This document shows, piece by piece, positions 43,950 to 55,736 of a stretch of 64,000 nt of DNA. The DNA comes from Metallyticus violacea (Eukaryota; Arthropoda; Insecta; Mantodea; Metallyticidae): positions 156,733,501-156,797,500 of the forward strand of contig CM060833.1 of the NCBI GenBank assembly GCA_030762175.1, in the 5' to 3' direction. The notes under the pieces were generated by a model. That model made no database searches, was not told where the DNA came from, and saw only the letters and a list, made by a program, of their open reading frames with translations. Positions within the stretch are counted from its first letter, which is position 1. Every line of letters starts with the position of its first letter. Both the position numbers and the translations under genes were made by a program.

Positions 43950-46900
43950 CCATCGTATAAAAACACGGACGCTTATATTCTGGGGTAGAAAATGTTAACA
44001 GGTATTATTGCTAATTAAGGATTTATGAAGTCAGCATCAATGGTTGCCCGAAGAAAGTGATTACAATATTACAAAAATTGTGTAATTTATGATCAGGAAT
44101 ATGTATTTGTCAGTAGCATATGTCATTTCTCAGCTATGGGATTCTTGCTTCTGTATTTCTGTCATCGACACCTAGAGACCAACTTCCACTCTGTGGAAAT
44201 GAGATGCACGGCTGTTATTTCACATTTAATCTATGTTTTCAAACTGACAACACTGTCAATAGAGATGTACGGACAAAATATGTTTAGCAACTTAAAAACA
44301 AGAGTTAAAATATTTAAATAATTCTACTTGTGTTCTGGAAATGTCATTACAATTTTATTTAGAAATCAATGTAGCATTGAATTTGAAAGAATTTCATTTC
44401 CATTTCCTTGCGAATCTTGTAACTCTCCCTAAGCTTCTTTTACGTAAAACACCATACCTCACTGCGGGAGCTGATTGCAGTCTGAAAGCGCCAGAGATGT
44501 CTAGACGAAAACGGGAAGGGATGGTCTTTGTGTTGTCTGTGCTTCGCTTGTCAACAAAACAGACAGACAGATAGGCAGATCCGGATTTCGGAGCAACTTT
44601 TGAAGCATAGCGCACATTTTAACCATATACATATTCAGAGAATAAGAATATTAGGCTGAAGTTTTTTTCCCAAAGATAAACAATGTCGACAACTATAATA
44701 TTTCTAATTTTATTGGTAATTGTTTCCTTTGCATTTTGAAATCTCTACTTATGCTAGTTTTGAGGAGTGATTTTGTTGGTTGACTTTTAAGATGTGTGTC
44801 AATTTAATGCAGTTTTCCTTTGTTAAAACCGCTTTTTGTTTTGCACTGAACCAATGGATTCAAAGTTTCACAGTACCATGAATAGCATTTCTGGAAACAG
44901 ACAATTGATCAGTAAAGTTCCCCATAAATCTCATTTTATTTTTAAAACATAAAGGGATTATAAACAAAACAAAAAATAAATCATTCTCAAATAAACAATA
45001 TCATTAGCTAAATCTCCAGATCAATGTATATTAAAGGAAAAATTCAATATTATCACTCAAGATAATGCCTATTCGTATTTAAAACAACAATTATATATAA
45101 AAATGCCTTACTCTAGAGTTAACTGTCTAATAATTTTCTGGATGGAATGTATACTGGCGTGATACCGGTAGGGAACATATTCAAACAGCAATGTTTAAGG
45201 ACTGACAAAGGTAGCCGCCGGGTGAGCACGCTTTGTAGGTTATGTACTGAGTGCATCACCTGAAAGTATTACCGTGAATATTTCTGAAACGAAAGATGCT
45301 ATCGGCGTGCTGTTTTCACCGAATCAATGTAACACATACAACGATTCCAACAATTATTAAAAAGTGTATTTTTAGCACATAGTTACATTTTTCAAATGCA
45401 ATAAAGCTTATTAACTTCAAGAAAATGAAAGTAGATAACATTAGAATATCAATGAGATATTTGCATGATCCTGGATGAAGTAACTAACGAAATATCGCCA
45501 TATGTAGAGCTTGAACTATCAAACCCTTTTTAGTGAATTCCATTGATCATTTTGTTCGATTGTTAGGGAAAAGCAGCACATGTCAATTTGCATTTTGTCC
45601 ACATTTTACAGAAATTATCAACAGTACGTTGGAGTTTATTCTGGGTGGATTTTTACAATTTTAAAATTGTCTCCTCCGTTTAACTGCTTAGGTTGTAGAC
45701 TGAAAACGCACCGCACATTCCTACCATCAGCGACTGTCTACTTTGCACAGGGTACAGTGAGACGTTCTTTTCAATCCTTCGTGATATATTATAGAAGTAA
45801 AGCATGCTGGGTGTGCTAGAGAAAAGGATATTGTTTACTAATGCTGGAAAAGCAGACATAATGCTTAGTGTTTGAAGGACATAGGGATAATGCCGTTGTT
45901 TCTTGTACTGCGTACGCTGAGAGATGGCCAGATAAATTCAAGATAAACTGCAACATGCTGTTGATACTTTCCCTAAATTGTAGACAAAATGCAAACAGTC
46001 AGGTACTGTTTTTGCCTAACAGTCGGGGTAAAGTATTATTTTTTACCAAAAGAACATGAGGAAATCCCTAAAAAGAGTCTTGAACCCCTACATATGGCCA
46101 TATCTCGTCAACTACTTGATCTAGGATCATGCAAGAAAAATGTGACTTTGTACTTTCGACAATTGTAAGACCAGTACCTTCAGTACAGCCGCCCCTACTT
46201 TCTGCAGCCCTTGCGGACCTTGAGTAAGAGAAACTTGGAAAGTATTCAGAAACCGATCAGATCTTCAAAATATGCCAATCCTATTTTTTAAATGCGTTTC
46301 TGAGGACTGGTGAGCAGTCAGTCATTCTGGTCAGTAACAACCGATAAAAACACACAGAGACATTGCTGAATAAAATACGGAACTGGAGCCTGGCCAAAGG
46401 AATTTCGTTTTAACACATTTCTTGCTTTCAATGCGGTCAATAACTTTAACGTCCAATACCGCACATTTTCTTATATGTCATGTTGCAGTTATGGCTTTTC
46501 CTTAGCCTTCTGCCTTCGTGAACCCTTGACATATTATATCAACAATGACGTGAAATCTGTCGCTGGATATCGTAGCTTGTAAACAAAAAGCTCATAATCT
46601 TTCTTTAATATAGGACTAAACAGATATTTTTCCAGTAAAATAGGAGATTAAAGTAGGTAGACTTTTTGAAGATATATAAATAGTGTACAGTGTAATTTAT
46701 GTTTTCCAACTCTATGCAATATATAGGAATTTAGTAATAAAACTTGTAAGTACAGTCAGTTAAAATACGACCGCAAGAGGAAACAGAAAGAGTTGCCTAG
46801 CGCAAATGTAATAGTTTTATTTTAATATTTATATATTTGAATGATACTGTAATTAAAATTAATAATAGTATGCACTAACCTGTGTTATATGTAAGAGATG

Positions 46901-47429
46901 ATAAAAAATGGTGCCCCTCAGAGGCAATATACTGCCGGGAAATTACGTATTTCATCTAACATTTCTTCTGTAAGAGAACAGGTTTGGAACATGTTCCTTG
47001 CCACTGTGAAACTCTGTCTCGTAATTGTTAAACAATTATCGAACAGTTTCTGTGCCTAGGAAACGATTGCTAGTATATTTTCTTGCATTACTATTTCTTT
47101 GCAAGAATCCTTCACATATGCATCGTACATAAAATCTATTTTTACATGACTAAAGTATATGTAGTTCCATAAATAATGAGGCATATTTACCACATAATTT
47201 CACGCAATAAAAACTCCCAGTTGCATAGTAACAAACATTCGGTAACAAAGCCTCCCTCAAATGAACTACAAGGTGTTACCTGCACTTGCATTATATGCCT
47301 CGACTGGCTTCTCCCAGAATGCAGCCGCGCTCTGCCGGCCCGTAGCTCAGATAATCTCAATGTATGATTCAGTGCAAAGTGCTCAAATCTATTGTTTATA
47401 TCTCTCTTTCTTTTTTTTTACCCTTGTAG

Positions 47430-47469
<40 letters not shown>

Positions 47470-47560
47470 CCTCAAATACAAAAGAAGCACAACGATTAAA
47501 CACTTTCGCTAGAAATTAATTTCACTTTACTCGTAACAATCATTATGACAACATACCGAA
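43950..47560. other. Long gene-free stretch
   Basis: No repeat or gene recognised over about 3.6 kb, the longest SINE-free run in the window. Short ORFs (e.g. 44394-44615 minus, 45580-45819 plus, 47261-47512 plus) have no recognisable domain. If a unique exon exists in the window, this is a reasonable place to look. Confidence 0.4.
47432..47468. repeat. (TA)n microsatellite
   Basis: About eighteen AT units in a row, after a T-run. Confidence 0.95.
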
Positions 47561-47565
47561 ACATG

Positions 47566-48120
47566 CCGCCACGGATGGCCTTTTTTTTATGGTGTTTAAC
47601 GCCCGTTTTTACTATTGAGGCACTACAGACAATGGACACTGGTGATACATGAGATGAAATGATATATTGGGAAAGGATTTTTTTTAAGGAAGGAAACGTT
47701 CCAGGCCTAAGTTTAGGATACCTCCCCGGCATTTGCCATTTATGAGGACTGAGGAAAACCTGAAAAAAAAACTCAGTCAGGGAGGACGATCCTTGCGGGA
47801 TTTGAACCCCAGACCACCAGCTGACGAGTCCGCGCCTTAACGACCTCGGCCACCCGAGGCGGCACGGAAGGCCGAGGTCGTTAAGGCTGAACTCGTGAGA
47901 GAGACATGGGTTTCGATTTTCACCAGGACTGTCCTCTATGACGGATTTTATTCATTCCTCATAGATGACAAATGCCGGGGAGATACCCCAAACTTAGGCC
48001 TGGAGCGCTTTCTTCCTTAAAAACAAAATATCATTTTCAAATTTATCATGTCATCTCATGTGTCATCAATGTCCACCGCCTGTGATGCCTCAGGAGTAAA
48101 ACGGGCATTATACGATTAAA
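47566..48120 (+). mobile_element. SINE-B copy 13, interrupted by copy 12
   Basis: Head start GCCGCCACGGATGGCC at 47566-47580, resuming at 47863 with CACGGAAGGCCGAGGTCG and continuing through AACTCGTGAGAGAGACATGG, the body and the tail ACGGGCATTATACGATTAAA. The gap is filled by a complete SINE-B in the opposite direction. Confidence 0.93.
47581..47862 (-). mobile_element. SINE-B copy 12, nested
   Basis: Complete minus-strand copy, T-run (47581-47588) to head end GGCCACCCGAGGCGG. It is flanked by CACGGATGGCC (47570-47580) and CACGGAAGGCC (47863-47873), an 11-base duplication of the host SINE's own head with one difference. Confidence 0.95.
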
Positions 48121-48352
48121 AAAAGAAAATACAGAACTCTGAAATGTATTTTCGAATAATTTCTTCTCAGAGCATTAACAAATTCCGTACATATGCAAAA
48201 GTTAACAATTTCTTCCTTTGAACTAGGAATAGAACAAAGTATAAACAGCTCTCTTTGCAAAGTCCATTATAATGACGTCACAATACCTAATTATAACACG
48301 ACTATGATTGGAAAAAATATGAAATAATATCATTTCATTTAAACGTGAAGCT

Positions 48353-48620
48353 TTTGGCCTCGGAGGTGTAGCGGTAACTCTTTTCTGAACCCAAGGTTTA
48401 CGGGTTTAAAGCGAATTAACATTTCAAGCGTAAATCCTCCAGGAAGAGCTTTGAGCGTGTATTCCCTGTCTTATATTTACTTAAAGAATCTTATATGTGA
48501 AAAGGTGTACCTGGGCATAATTATCGGCCATTTCACGTACAAGTGATACCTTAGTTCCCTCCCATACGGCACTAGAGGTAACCGAAACATTCCTTAAGTC
48601 AGGCGCCCATGTTTCCGGCT
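48353..48620 (+). repeat. Diverged tRNA-headed repeat related to SINE-A
   Basis: Head-like GGCCTCGGAGGTGTAGCGGT, degraded B box (ACGGGTTTAAAGC), then CAAGCGTAAATCCTCCAGGA, AGAGCTTTGAGCG, and ATTATCGGCCATTTCACG. Shares CGTAAA(AA)TC and CGGCC(G/A)TTTCACG with SINE-A and TCCTCCAGGA with 28416-28575. Confidence 0.55.
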
Positions 48621-50245
48621 TGAACGAAGGATATTTACACCAATACTCAACACACTACTGCCTAAATCTAAGCTACTAACCCCCCCCCCCTCGCAAAAAT
48701 GGGTTAAATTGTTTAAGCAGTCTGATATAAATAGTCGTGATTTGCAAAATTTCACAACTGATGACCACAGCAAAGCTATCTCTCCTTGGTTAAGACGAGC
48801 TTAAAGAACAAACTTCTCTGACCTCCAGATCGTAGACGCCGGACAATTTCATAAAGACCGTAACAGACCTATAGCAGCAAGGAAAAAGCACAAAACCAGT
48901 TTACCCCCATTTCAGAAATCCTTGAGCAACACAAAAAGCTTGGAACACCCGAATAATTCCTTCATTTATCATTAGGCCGGGAGACCGTGCAGTGGAAAAC
49001 TCATTTCAGTGGGCGAGATGCTGTGTGCGCGTTCTGTGCACCACTTGGCAATTTAGTAAGCAGCTAATCCTCAGAATGCTGTTGCATATTTTTAAATATA
49101 GACTGTAGAGTGAGACGTGTAATTACTAGATACGCTTCTTCCGCAGGGAAAGAAAATTCTACCCATGCCTATTTTCTTTGACCCAACTGGAATGCGAGTG
49201 TAAGAGCCGCAAGGTGGGCACTGTACAAGCAATGCAGAGAAAGAAACAACAGAACAGCGCAAGGTTATTGCTCGGATGTATACAGCACAATAAAACAACT
49301 AGCAGATGCTCACTTTTTCGCCCGTCTCTTCACAAGCGCTGAACAATGCCAGGTTCATTATGACAGCCTACTTCACATGGGCAGCACCAGTCAGCAAGAT
49401 TTCTCCTTTTTTAGATAGATGTAGGTAATTTATAACCGGAGGTTACGTGATTTTTAGTTACAGAAGTACGTAGTGGTGTTTATAACGCTTTATGCAAGAC
49501 ACATTAGAAAAATGTGTCCTGTTTTCTTTGAACAAATCGTAATACCTGCATCTGATTTTCTACTGTTTTATTTTTTAATGAATTGACCGGGAAAGGAATG
49601 CGTTAAGGTTTTCCCAGCAATACTCTGCACCAGCACACATAACAGCTTATTCCATCACAGAAATTCTAGCAGTTCAAAGTAAAAGTGTTTGGTCGCCCCA
49701 AACTCCCAATTTAACTCCCCGTGCCTTTATCTCTGGAAAGCAATAAAAAAATTACAAAAATAATCCACATGTCTATAGGTACAAGAACCCATAAATAATT
49801 TGTTCCTTTTTACTTATTCTTTTTTTATTATTATTTATTTATTTATTCTTGAGGAGAACTGCAATGAATGATACTTAATTTGTAAGGCAAACGCCCTGAG
49901 AAGACAGACAATTTAGCACCTTCTTTCTTATTAGGGGTGAGTAAATGACTAATGTATTAATTATGTATGGTTCGTCGTACTAGTGTGCGAAAGCCCACTT
50001 ACCTCTTCTGCGGAGGGTATATGATTTGACCTCCCGGTACCTCTGAAGTCATCTTTCCACGGTTACAATATTTCCTAAATACTATTTCATAGTAATTCTG
50101 GATTTCCCGATTTCAAAAAGAATTCAGTTAATTTTTTCGTCAAGAATTATGATAGAAGTGATAACAAAAAGGTTTGAGTCTTTAAGCAAATGTTTTCAAA
50201 CGAAAGTGTTTGAAAATACACCATACAGTTCTGTATTATCTTTCT
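48621..50245. other. Gene-free stretch
   Basis: Short unrecognised ORFs (e.g. 49092-49298 minus). C-run at 48680-48689. No repeat partner in the window. Confidence 0.45.
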
Positions 50246-50249
50246 TTAA

Positions 50250-50298
50250 TAGTGTTTAAAGCCCGTTTTTACTGCTGAGGCATTATAGGCGGTGATTG
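50250..50298 (-). mobile_element. SINE-B 3' fragment
   Basis: TGTTTAAAGCCCGTTTTTAC then TGCTGAGGCATTATAGGCGG: the last ~45 bases of SINE-B on the minus strand, a strongly 5'-truncated copy. Confidence 0.8.
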
Positions 50299-50439
50299 AA
50301 AAATGACGTATTTTTGAGTAAACATAAGATGGTCTACAGAGAAGTGTTAATAACCGGAAAGATATCACGGAGACATATAATTTAAAGAATGCAACTACCA
50401 AGACAAAACCAATGACTTTTAAAGGGAACAATCATGTAA

Positions 50440-51030
50440 GACATAAATAATAATGAAGAAATAATAGAACAAGTCTCTGTTTTTAATTATTTAGGTTTTA
50501 ATGTATCATACAGTAACAATAAAGCTCTAAATATAAAACTAAATAAATTAAAACAAATTAAATGGAACAATAAGGAGAATATTAAAGAACAGGACGTCAA
50601 AAACAAAACAAATGAAATTCTACAAAGTATTGACAGTGCCAATGGTAGCATATGGAAGTGAAAACTGGACTATGAATAGGACAGACAGGAAAAGAACAGA
50701 AACAGCAGAGATGAGATTTTTAAGAGCAGTAGCTGTATTTACCCTCCTAGGCAAACAAAGAAATGAAGAAATCCGAAAACAGTTATATATATAATTTAAA
50801 TGAAAAATAATGTAAATAAAATAATTGGTATCAGCATATACTAAGAATGAAAGAGGAATGTATACCAAAACCTTTACTAAATTATAAACCTGGAGATATC
50901 GCCAAGTAGGGTGACCAAGAGCATGATGGGTGATATGTTTGAGGACGGAATAGGTCTCAGGCCTATACCATGTGGAAGAGGAAGAAGAAAAAGAAGATTG
51001 GTAGGCAACTCGATGATGAGATATCGAATT
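50440..51030 (+). pseudogene. Non-LTR reverse transcriptase C-terminus (second LINE type)
   Basis: Plus ORF 50612-50794 reads KFYKVLTVPMVAYGSENWTM then TAEMRFLRAVAVFTLL and RNEEIRKQL. This matches the block L.LYKTL..P.L.YGSE.W....(E)AAEMRFLR...G.TL.D..RNE.IR..L at the end of many insect LINE ORF2 proteins. Upstream, NYLGFNVSYSNNKALNIKLN-like residues continue it. Downstream (50900-51000) MGDMFEDGIGLRPIPCGRGR and a GAAGAGGAAGAAGAAAAAG run form a decayed end. Confidence 0.85.
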
Positions 51031-51128
51031 TCCGGTTCATTTCATGCTTAGAAAAATGACTAACTCTTCATAGTGTTTCTTTGCTAAAGGCAACATTTTG
51101 ATTTTCCACTAAAGTTTTCCGCTAAGGG

Positions 51129-51438
51129 CTGAACGGTCCTGGTGGTGTAGTGGTTACCATACTTGCCTCTTAAACCCAAGAACGCGGGTTCGAACCCGGC
51201 CAGGACCGATGGATTTTTTCGGGCGTAAAAATTCTAAGTATGGCTTCCTTCGGAAGGGAGTAAAGCCGTGGGTCCCGTGTCGTACATTTACTGCACGAAA
51301 AAGAACCTCAAGCTTGAATGAGAGGCCTCTGAGCAAAATTTGTAGGCCGTTTCACGCCCTGAGTTGAATGGGATGCTGATGACCTGGGATGTTAAAGAGC
51401 GTCCTTAAATAAATCAATCAAAAAAAAAATTCTGAACG
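51129..51438 (+). mobile_element. SINE-A copy 12
   Basis: Head GGTCCTGGTGGTGTAGTGGT with intact B box, full body, tail AAATAAATCAATCAAAAAAA. Flanks CTGAACG at 51129-51135 and 51432-51438 give a short possible target duplication overlapping the head's first base. Confidence 0.95.
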
Positions 51439-51937
51439 AAGTTTGACATTTAACCCTGTTCTGCCAATACTTTAATAAGTTACAGTTTTTATTTAACTTA
51501 AATGCGCTTCGCCATATTTCCTCAATGTTCTACTGTTGTGAATTTTACTTATTAAACATTAAGAAATCTCATCCCTGCTGCAAAAAACTGCAAAACTGGT
51601 AATTTCAATGTTATCATCGCGATCACAGATTAATCATGTATATACTGAGAAACTCAAAGGTTTCCGCTTTTCTCTTGATGATGGCTCTACGTTAATATAA
51701 CACCTTTAAAAGAATCAGATGAAAGAAAATAAAAATCCAAAATAGGCTAAAGTGAGCGAAAGGTTTATACACACGCGCGCGCGCGCGCGCGAGACTTTAA
51801 GTAGAATTTCCTCAGCATGGAGAGCATTCTGGTCATTGAAATTCATACTGATGGACAATACTTTGAGCCGAAAACTGAGGTTAGACGTGCTGGACTCAAG
51901 CATATTCCTAACACTATGATATGGTTGCCAAACTTAA
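51439..51937. other. AT-rich stretch with (CG)n
   Basis: A (CG)n run at 51773-51791 stands out; nothing else recognised. Confidence 0.5.
51773..51791. repeat. (CG)n microsatellite
   Basis: About nine CG units in a row in otherwise AT-rich DNA. It is capable of Z-DNA; no function inferred. Confidence 0.9.
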
Positions 51938-52500
51938 AGCCTAACAGAAGTGGAAAAGAATAATATCAGCATCTGCCAACGTAAAATGGAGCGGAAAGTG
52001 CTAGTAGGGATATCCCTCATGGATAAAATATCACCTGTGGCATTAAGAAAGATGTCAGGACTAAACGACGTGGCTCAAAGTACAAACAGCCTGAAGTGGA
52101 CATGTAGCAAGGCCACCAAGCAGCAGATAGGGACATATAACTACCATATCTACGTTCGGTAGGAGAGGAAGAGGAGACCGAGAACGACGTGGGCACACTC
52201 CTTCAGGAAAGCAGCCGGGACCAGCGTAGCAGGAACCGCAGTAGCCGGAAGACCTAGGAACAGAGGTACAGAAAGAAGAGAACAACCGAAGCCAATACTG
52301 AAAGTGATACCAAACTTAACAGACTCAGCACTTGAACCGTCTAGTTAAATTGTGTTAAACTTGTAGAATAAGAAACATTACAGATTTAACAAACTCATAG
52401 GGACAATAGCTAACATGGACTAGCTCACCGTATGAGAAATCAATGAGCTCCTCGCTTGCGGAGACCCTAGCCCTGGGTGGGACATAAGTGACTTAATTCA
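51938..52500 (+). pseudogene. Non-LTR retrotransposon 3' end, copy 2
   Basis: Counterpart of 13977-14535 in opposite orientation. Plus ORF 51950-52162 reads NISICQRKMERKVLVGISLM and DKISPVALRKMSGLNDVAQS. A 3' untranslated region with CTCATAGGGACAATAGCTAA, CATGGACTAGCTCACCG and GAAATCAATGAGCTCC follows, and the copy ends GACATAAGTGACTTAATTCA. Both copies become unrecognisable upstream of AGCCTAACAGAAGTGG. Confidence 0.82.
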
Positions 52501-53487
52501 TTCACTACGCGTTGCGCAGCTATGACGTCTATATTTCAGTTCCACTTTCACTTTACAATATCCTTGAACGTTCTGAAACTGTTCTCTGCCGGTCTCATGA
52601 TAGTATACATTCGTTCGCAAAGATGGTTAGACCGATTCAAGGGCAAAGCATTTTTATGTGTGAATGTTAATCAATTACCAAACAGCTCGTCGGGTGCGCA
52701 CGGAATTAATTCAAACCTTTCCTGGTGAATTGCACAAAATAAAAAATATGAACGAAAACGCTCAGCTCTAATGACAGAAAAACTGCCACACGTCTTGAAC
52801 ATTCCCCAACAATCCACTCCCGAAAGTGGCATTTTCAGAGACATTATGGTGACCGAATCAGAATGTATTTTCCCAATACAGTGTCTCTTTATCCACGAAG
52901 GACGACAATTTCAACATCTTCTCTAAGACTGTATACACGTTTTGAGAAAGGGAGATAAGTTACGGATCCGCCTACGCTTATGCTTAGTAACTGAGATGGA
53001 ATCATTGCGTGGACGGACAAGATTTATAACTAAAAATTGATATATGCAACAGGTCGCATATAGAATCATAAGATAAATCGCCACATAGTTGTTCAATCGT
53101 TATTACTACTGTCTCAAAGAGAAGTTGTAATTTGGCCAGTAAATGTTACTCATAGGCATACAGTTATCTCCCGAAGAACTTCTGTCAATTCAAACATAGA
53201 ACCATATCAACGGTTTGTATTCTTTGAAAGCGTTTAATGACCCACCAACTGTGAAGGTTTTTGGAGGAGAGTAGCAAAATGCATAAAAGCAAACCACATA
53301 TGAATCAGGAGTCCTCAAGGCCTTCATTCCGCCTTTACGGGATTAGAAGCATTTTCTGATAAAACCTTAAAACCAGGCAGCATGTTCCGACCTCCAGTTG
53401 ACACACATGGCTAGAGTGTGAGCTGTGTCAGTGGACATTGAGGCTGTAAGTCTAACGTTCAGGTTAATGCAAAAACATGCAAGTCCG
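52501..53487. other. Gene-free stretch
   Basis: Unrecognised short ORFs only; composition more balanced than elsewhere. Confidence 0.45.
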
Positions 53488-53757
53488 ACCGCCACGGGTG
53501 GCCGAGGTCGTTAAGGCACGGATTCGTGAGCGGGAGGTCTGGGGTTCAAATCCCGCCAGGACCGTCCTCCCTGACTGAGTTTTTTTACTGGTTTTCCTCA
53601 ATCCCCATAATTGGCAAATGCCGGGGAGGTACCCTAAACATAGGTCTGGAACGTTTCCTTCCTTAAAAAAAAATCCTTTCATCTCAAGTATCACCAGTGT
53701 CCACTGCCTGTGGTGCCTCTGTAGTAAAAGCGGGCGTTAAACACCATTAAAAAAAAA
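53488..53757 (+). mobile_element. SINE-B copy 14
   Basis: Near-consensus: ACCGCCACGGGTGGCCGAGG, GTCTGGGGTTCAAATCCCGC, GGCAAATGCCGGGGAGGTAC, tail GCGGGCGTTAAACACCATTA plus A8. A good reference copy for the family. Confidence 0.96.
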
Positions 53758-55177
53758 GCTTCGTGCTACAGAAAGACATTTGGAGGTCATGTTTGAAGGT
53801 CCTTAACGAACCCTCGGTGCATGTGTTAAAAAGATTGACAATTCAAGACGAGGACAAAATTAGATTTTAAAAAATTAACATCAGTAAAAAGAAAACTTAT
53901 ATATTGTGACGAAAGATTGCAGCACTACACGTCCAAATTATAAAACATTTCAAGCAATACTAATTTCTGTTACAGCTTTAGAAATTGGCCGGCAGTTTCT
54001 TTCACGCTGTTAAAAGACCTAGCAATGTAAAATCGATTAAGTGTCCTCCTTCTTCTTCTTTTTAATCTCTTCATGGTGTGGTAAGATTCGCAGTTTTGTG
54101 TTGTCCTGAGAACAAACCTTTTGGAATTTCGGTGGTGTTCGTGACAAGGCGGTCTTTTATTTTCGCTGTGGTGCACTTGCGGTGGAGTGCGCTGGAGTGA
54201 ATGGACTCAAAATTTGCAGCATCATTTTCATAACAGATCGCCAGCAGCGGACTCGATGCTCGACTGGCGGTACTGTTACCTCTTTGCCCACCTTGTTTAA
54301 CGACGCATACTTTTCAGTTAGAAAAAACGAGGGACCAGGATTTTGGCGTTGCTCCTAAATTACTATTGGCACCTAACATGGCATAGAATTTTTTCCTTAA
54401 AACATCTTGAGACAAAGTGGTACACAAAGTTGAGGTTTTGGGTTGAAATGGCAACCCCCCCCCCCAAATTGCTTATTAAATGTGTATCTAGCTGTTAGAA
54501 ACTTTGGAACATGCGAACAAAAGCAAGGCTTTTCGAGAAAAGTTAAAATACAAACTCCGATTTTAAAGAATAAAGCACAAAAGAAATTGTTTATAAAAGC
54601 AATACTACTTAACAGATCAATTTCTTTGTCTTTCTACAAATAATACATTCTATTATTACATAAAATACTCGTAACACTGGGTAAAATAACTCCGGTTGCC
54701 ACAACGAAATATTACAAAAAAAAAAAGTAACATAAGATTTTCACTTAAATGAGGCTCCATATCATAATGTAAGAGAATCAAATACGATATCCATTGCTGG
54801 AAAATTTAATACTTGAAGAGCACATAACTCTAAATGATTTTCAGAGCGGATAATTTTACTAACCAAAATTAAAGCCGAATAGGTTGAACAATTTATTTCT
54901 TTGTTACTCAGTAACATTGTTTGATTATTGAAAATATCAGTGATTAAATCTACGATAATAAGGTAATAGTAATTGTGTTCTATATAAAACACAAGTGGAA
55001 ATATGGTTGGAAAATCTCCATTTTTGAAAAGGGACGTGGCATTGAGAAGAATTGTGAGAATAGGAAGGAAATAGCAACTGTTATATTGCCAATATTATTC
55101 ACACTGCATCTGCATTTCCAGCAATTGTGTAAGCTTTTAAACATTTTATACATTTTCCTTTGCTTCGGTCTTCCGAA
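53758..55177. other. Gene-free AT-rich stretch
   Basis: No recognised feature. Contains a C10 run at 54456-54465 and short A-runs. Confidence 0.45.
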
Positions 55178-55206
55178 GGTTAGGTTAGGTTAGGTTAGGT
55201 TAGGTT
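55178..55206 (+). repeat. Interstitial (TTAGG)5 telomere-type repeat
   Basis: Five exact TTAGG units in a row from 55180, with GG before and TT after. TTAGG is the telomere repeat of most insects and other arthropods (established). A tract this short is probably a small interstitial array or a scar of break repair, not a chromosome end. Confidence 0.85.
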
Positions 55207-55736
55207 TGTTGCAATTTTATTATAGGTTTTCCGGCTTTTTTCTTGTAGTTCATGTATCACTCGATATTATAACTAACTAATATTTATTTAGAATGCGCTT
55301 CGTGTATAACATTGCTCTTAACACTAGATATTCACAGCATGTTTTACTCTCGTGAGCGTGCAGCACCAAAAGAAACGAAACCATCCTCGAACCCAAAGTC
55401 ACAAAGACAATCTTAAGTTTCCACATGTTCTCTTTTGCCGCGGATATTTTTCAGAAATGAAGTGCAAGCTATAGGAATAAATATAAGATAAATAAATATT
55501 AACTGAACATATTTTTATCTAAAATGCGTTATAAATGTATAAAGAAAAAAGTTTTTCAAATGTGGAAAAACAGCTATAATTTTGTGCCCTTTCCCCTCCT
55601 AAATGCTGCATATCAAGTTTTCTGTGACTATTTCACTTATGTGACTCCATCATAAATCGACCAATGAAAAGGAAAAAAAAAAAAAAAAAAAAAAAATGAA
55701 TTTTGACCAGTCATAGCCGGATATCGCTGTAAACTT
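55207..55736. other. AT-rich stretch with poly(A)
   Basis: A-run of about 24 at 55673-55696, otherwise nothing recognised before repeat R1. Confidence 0.5.
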
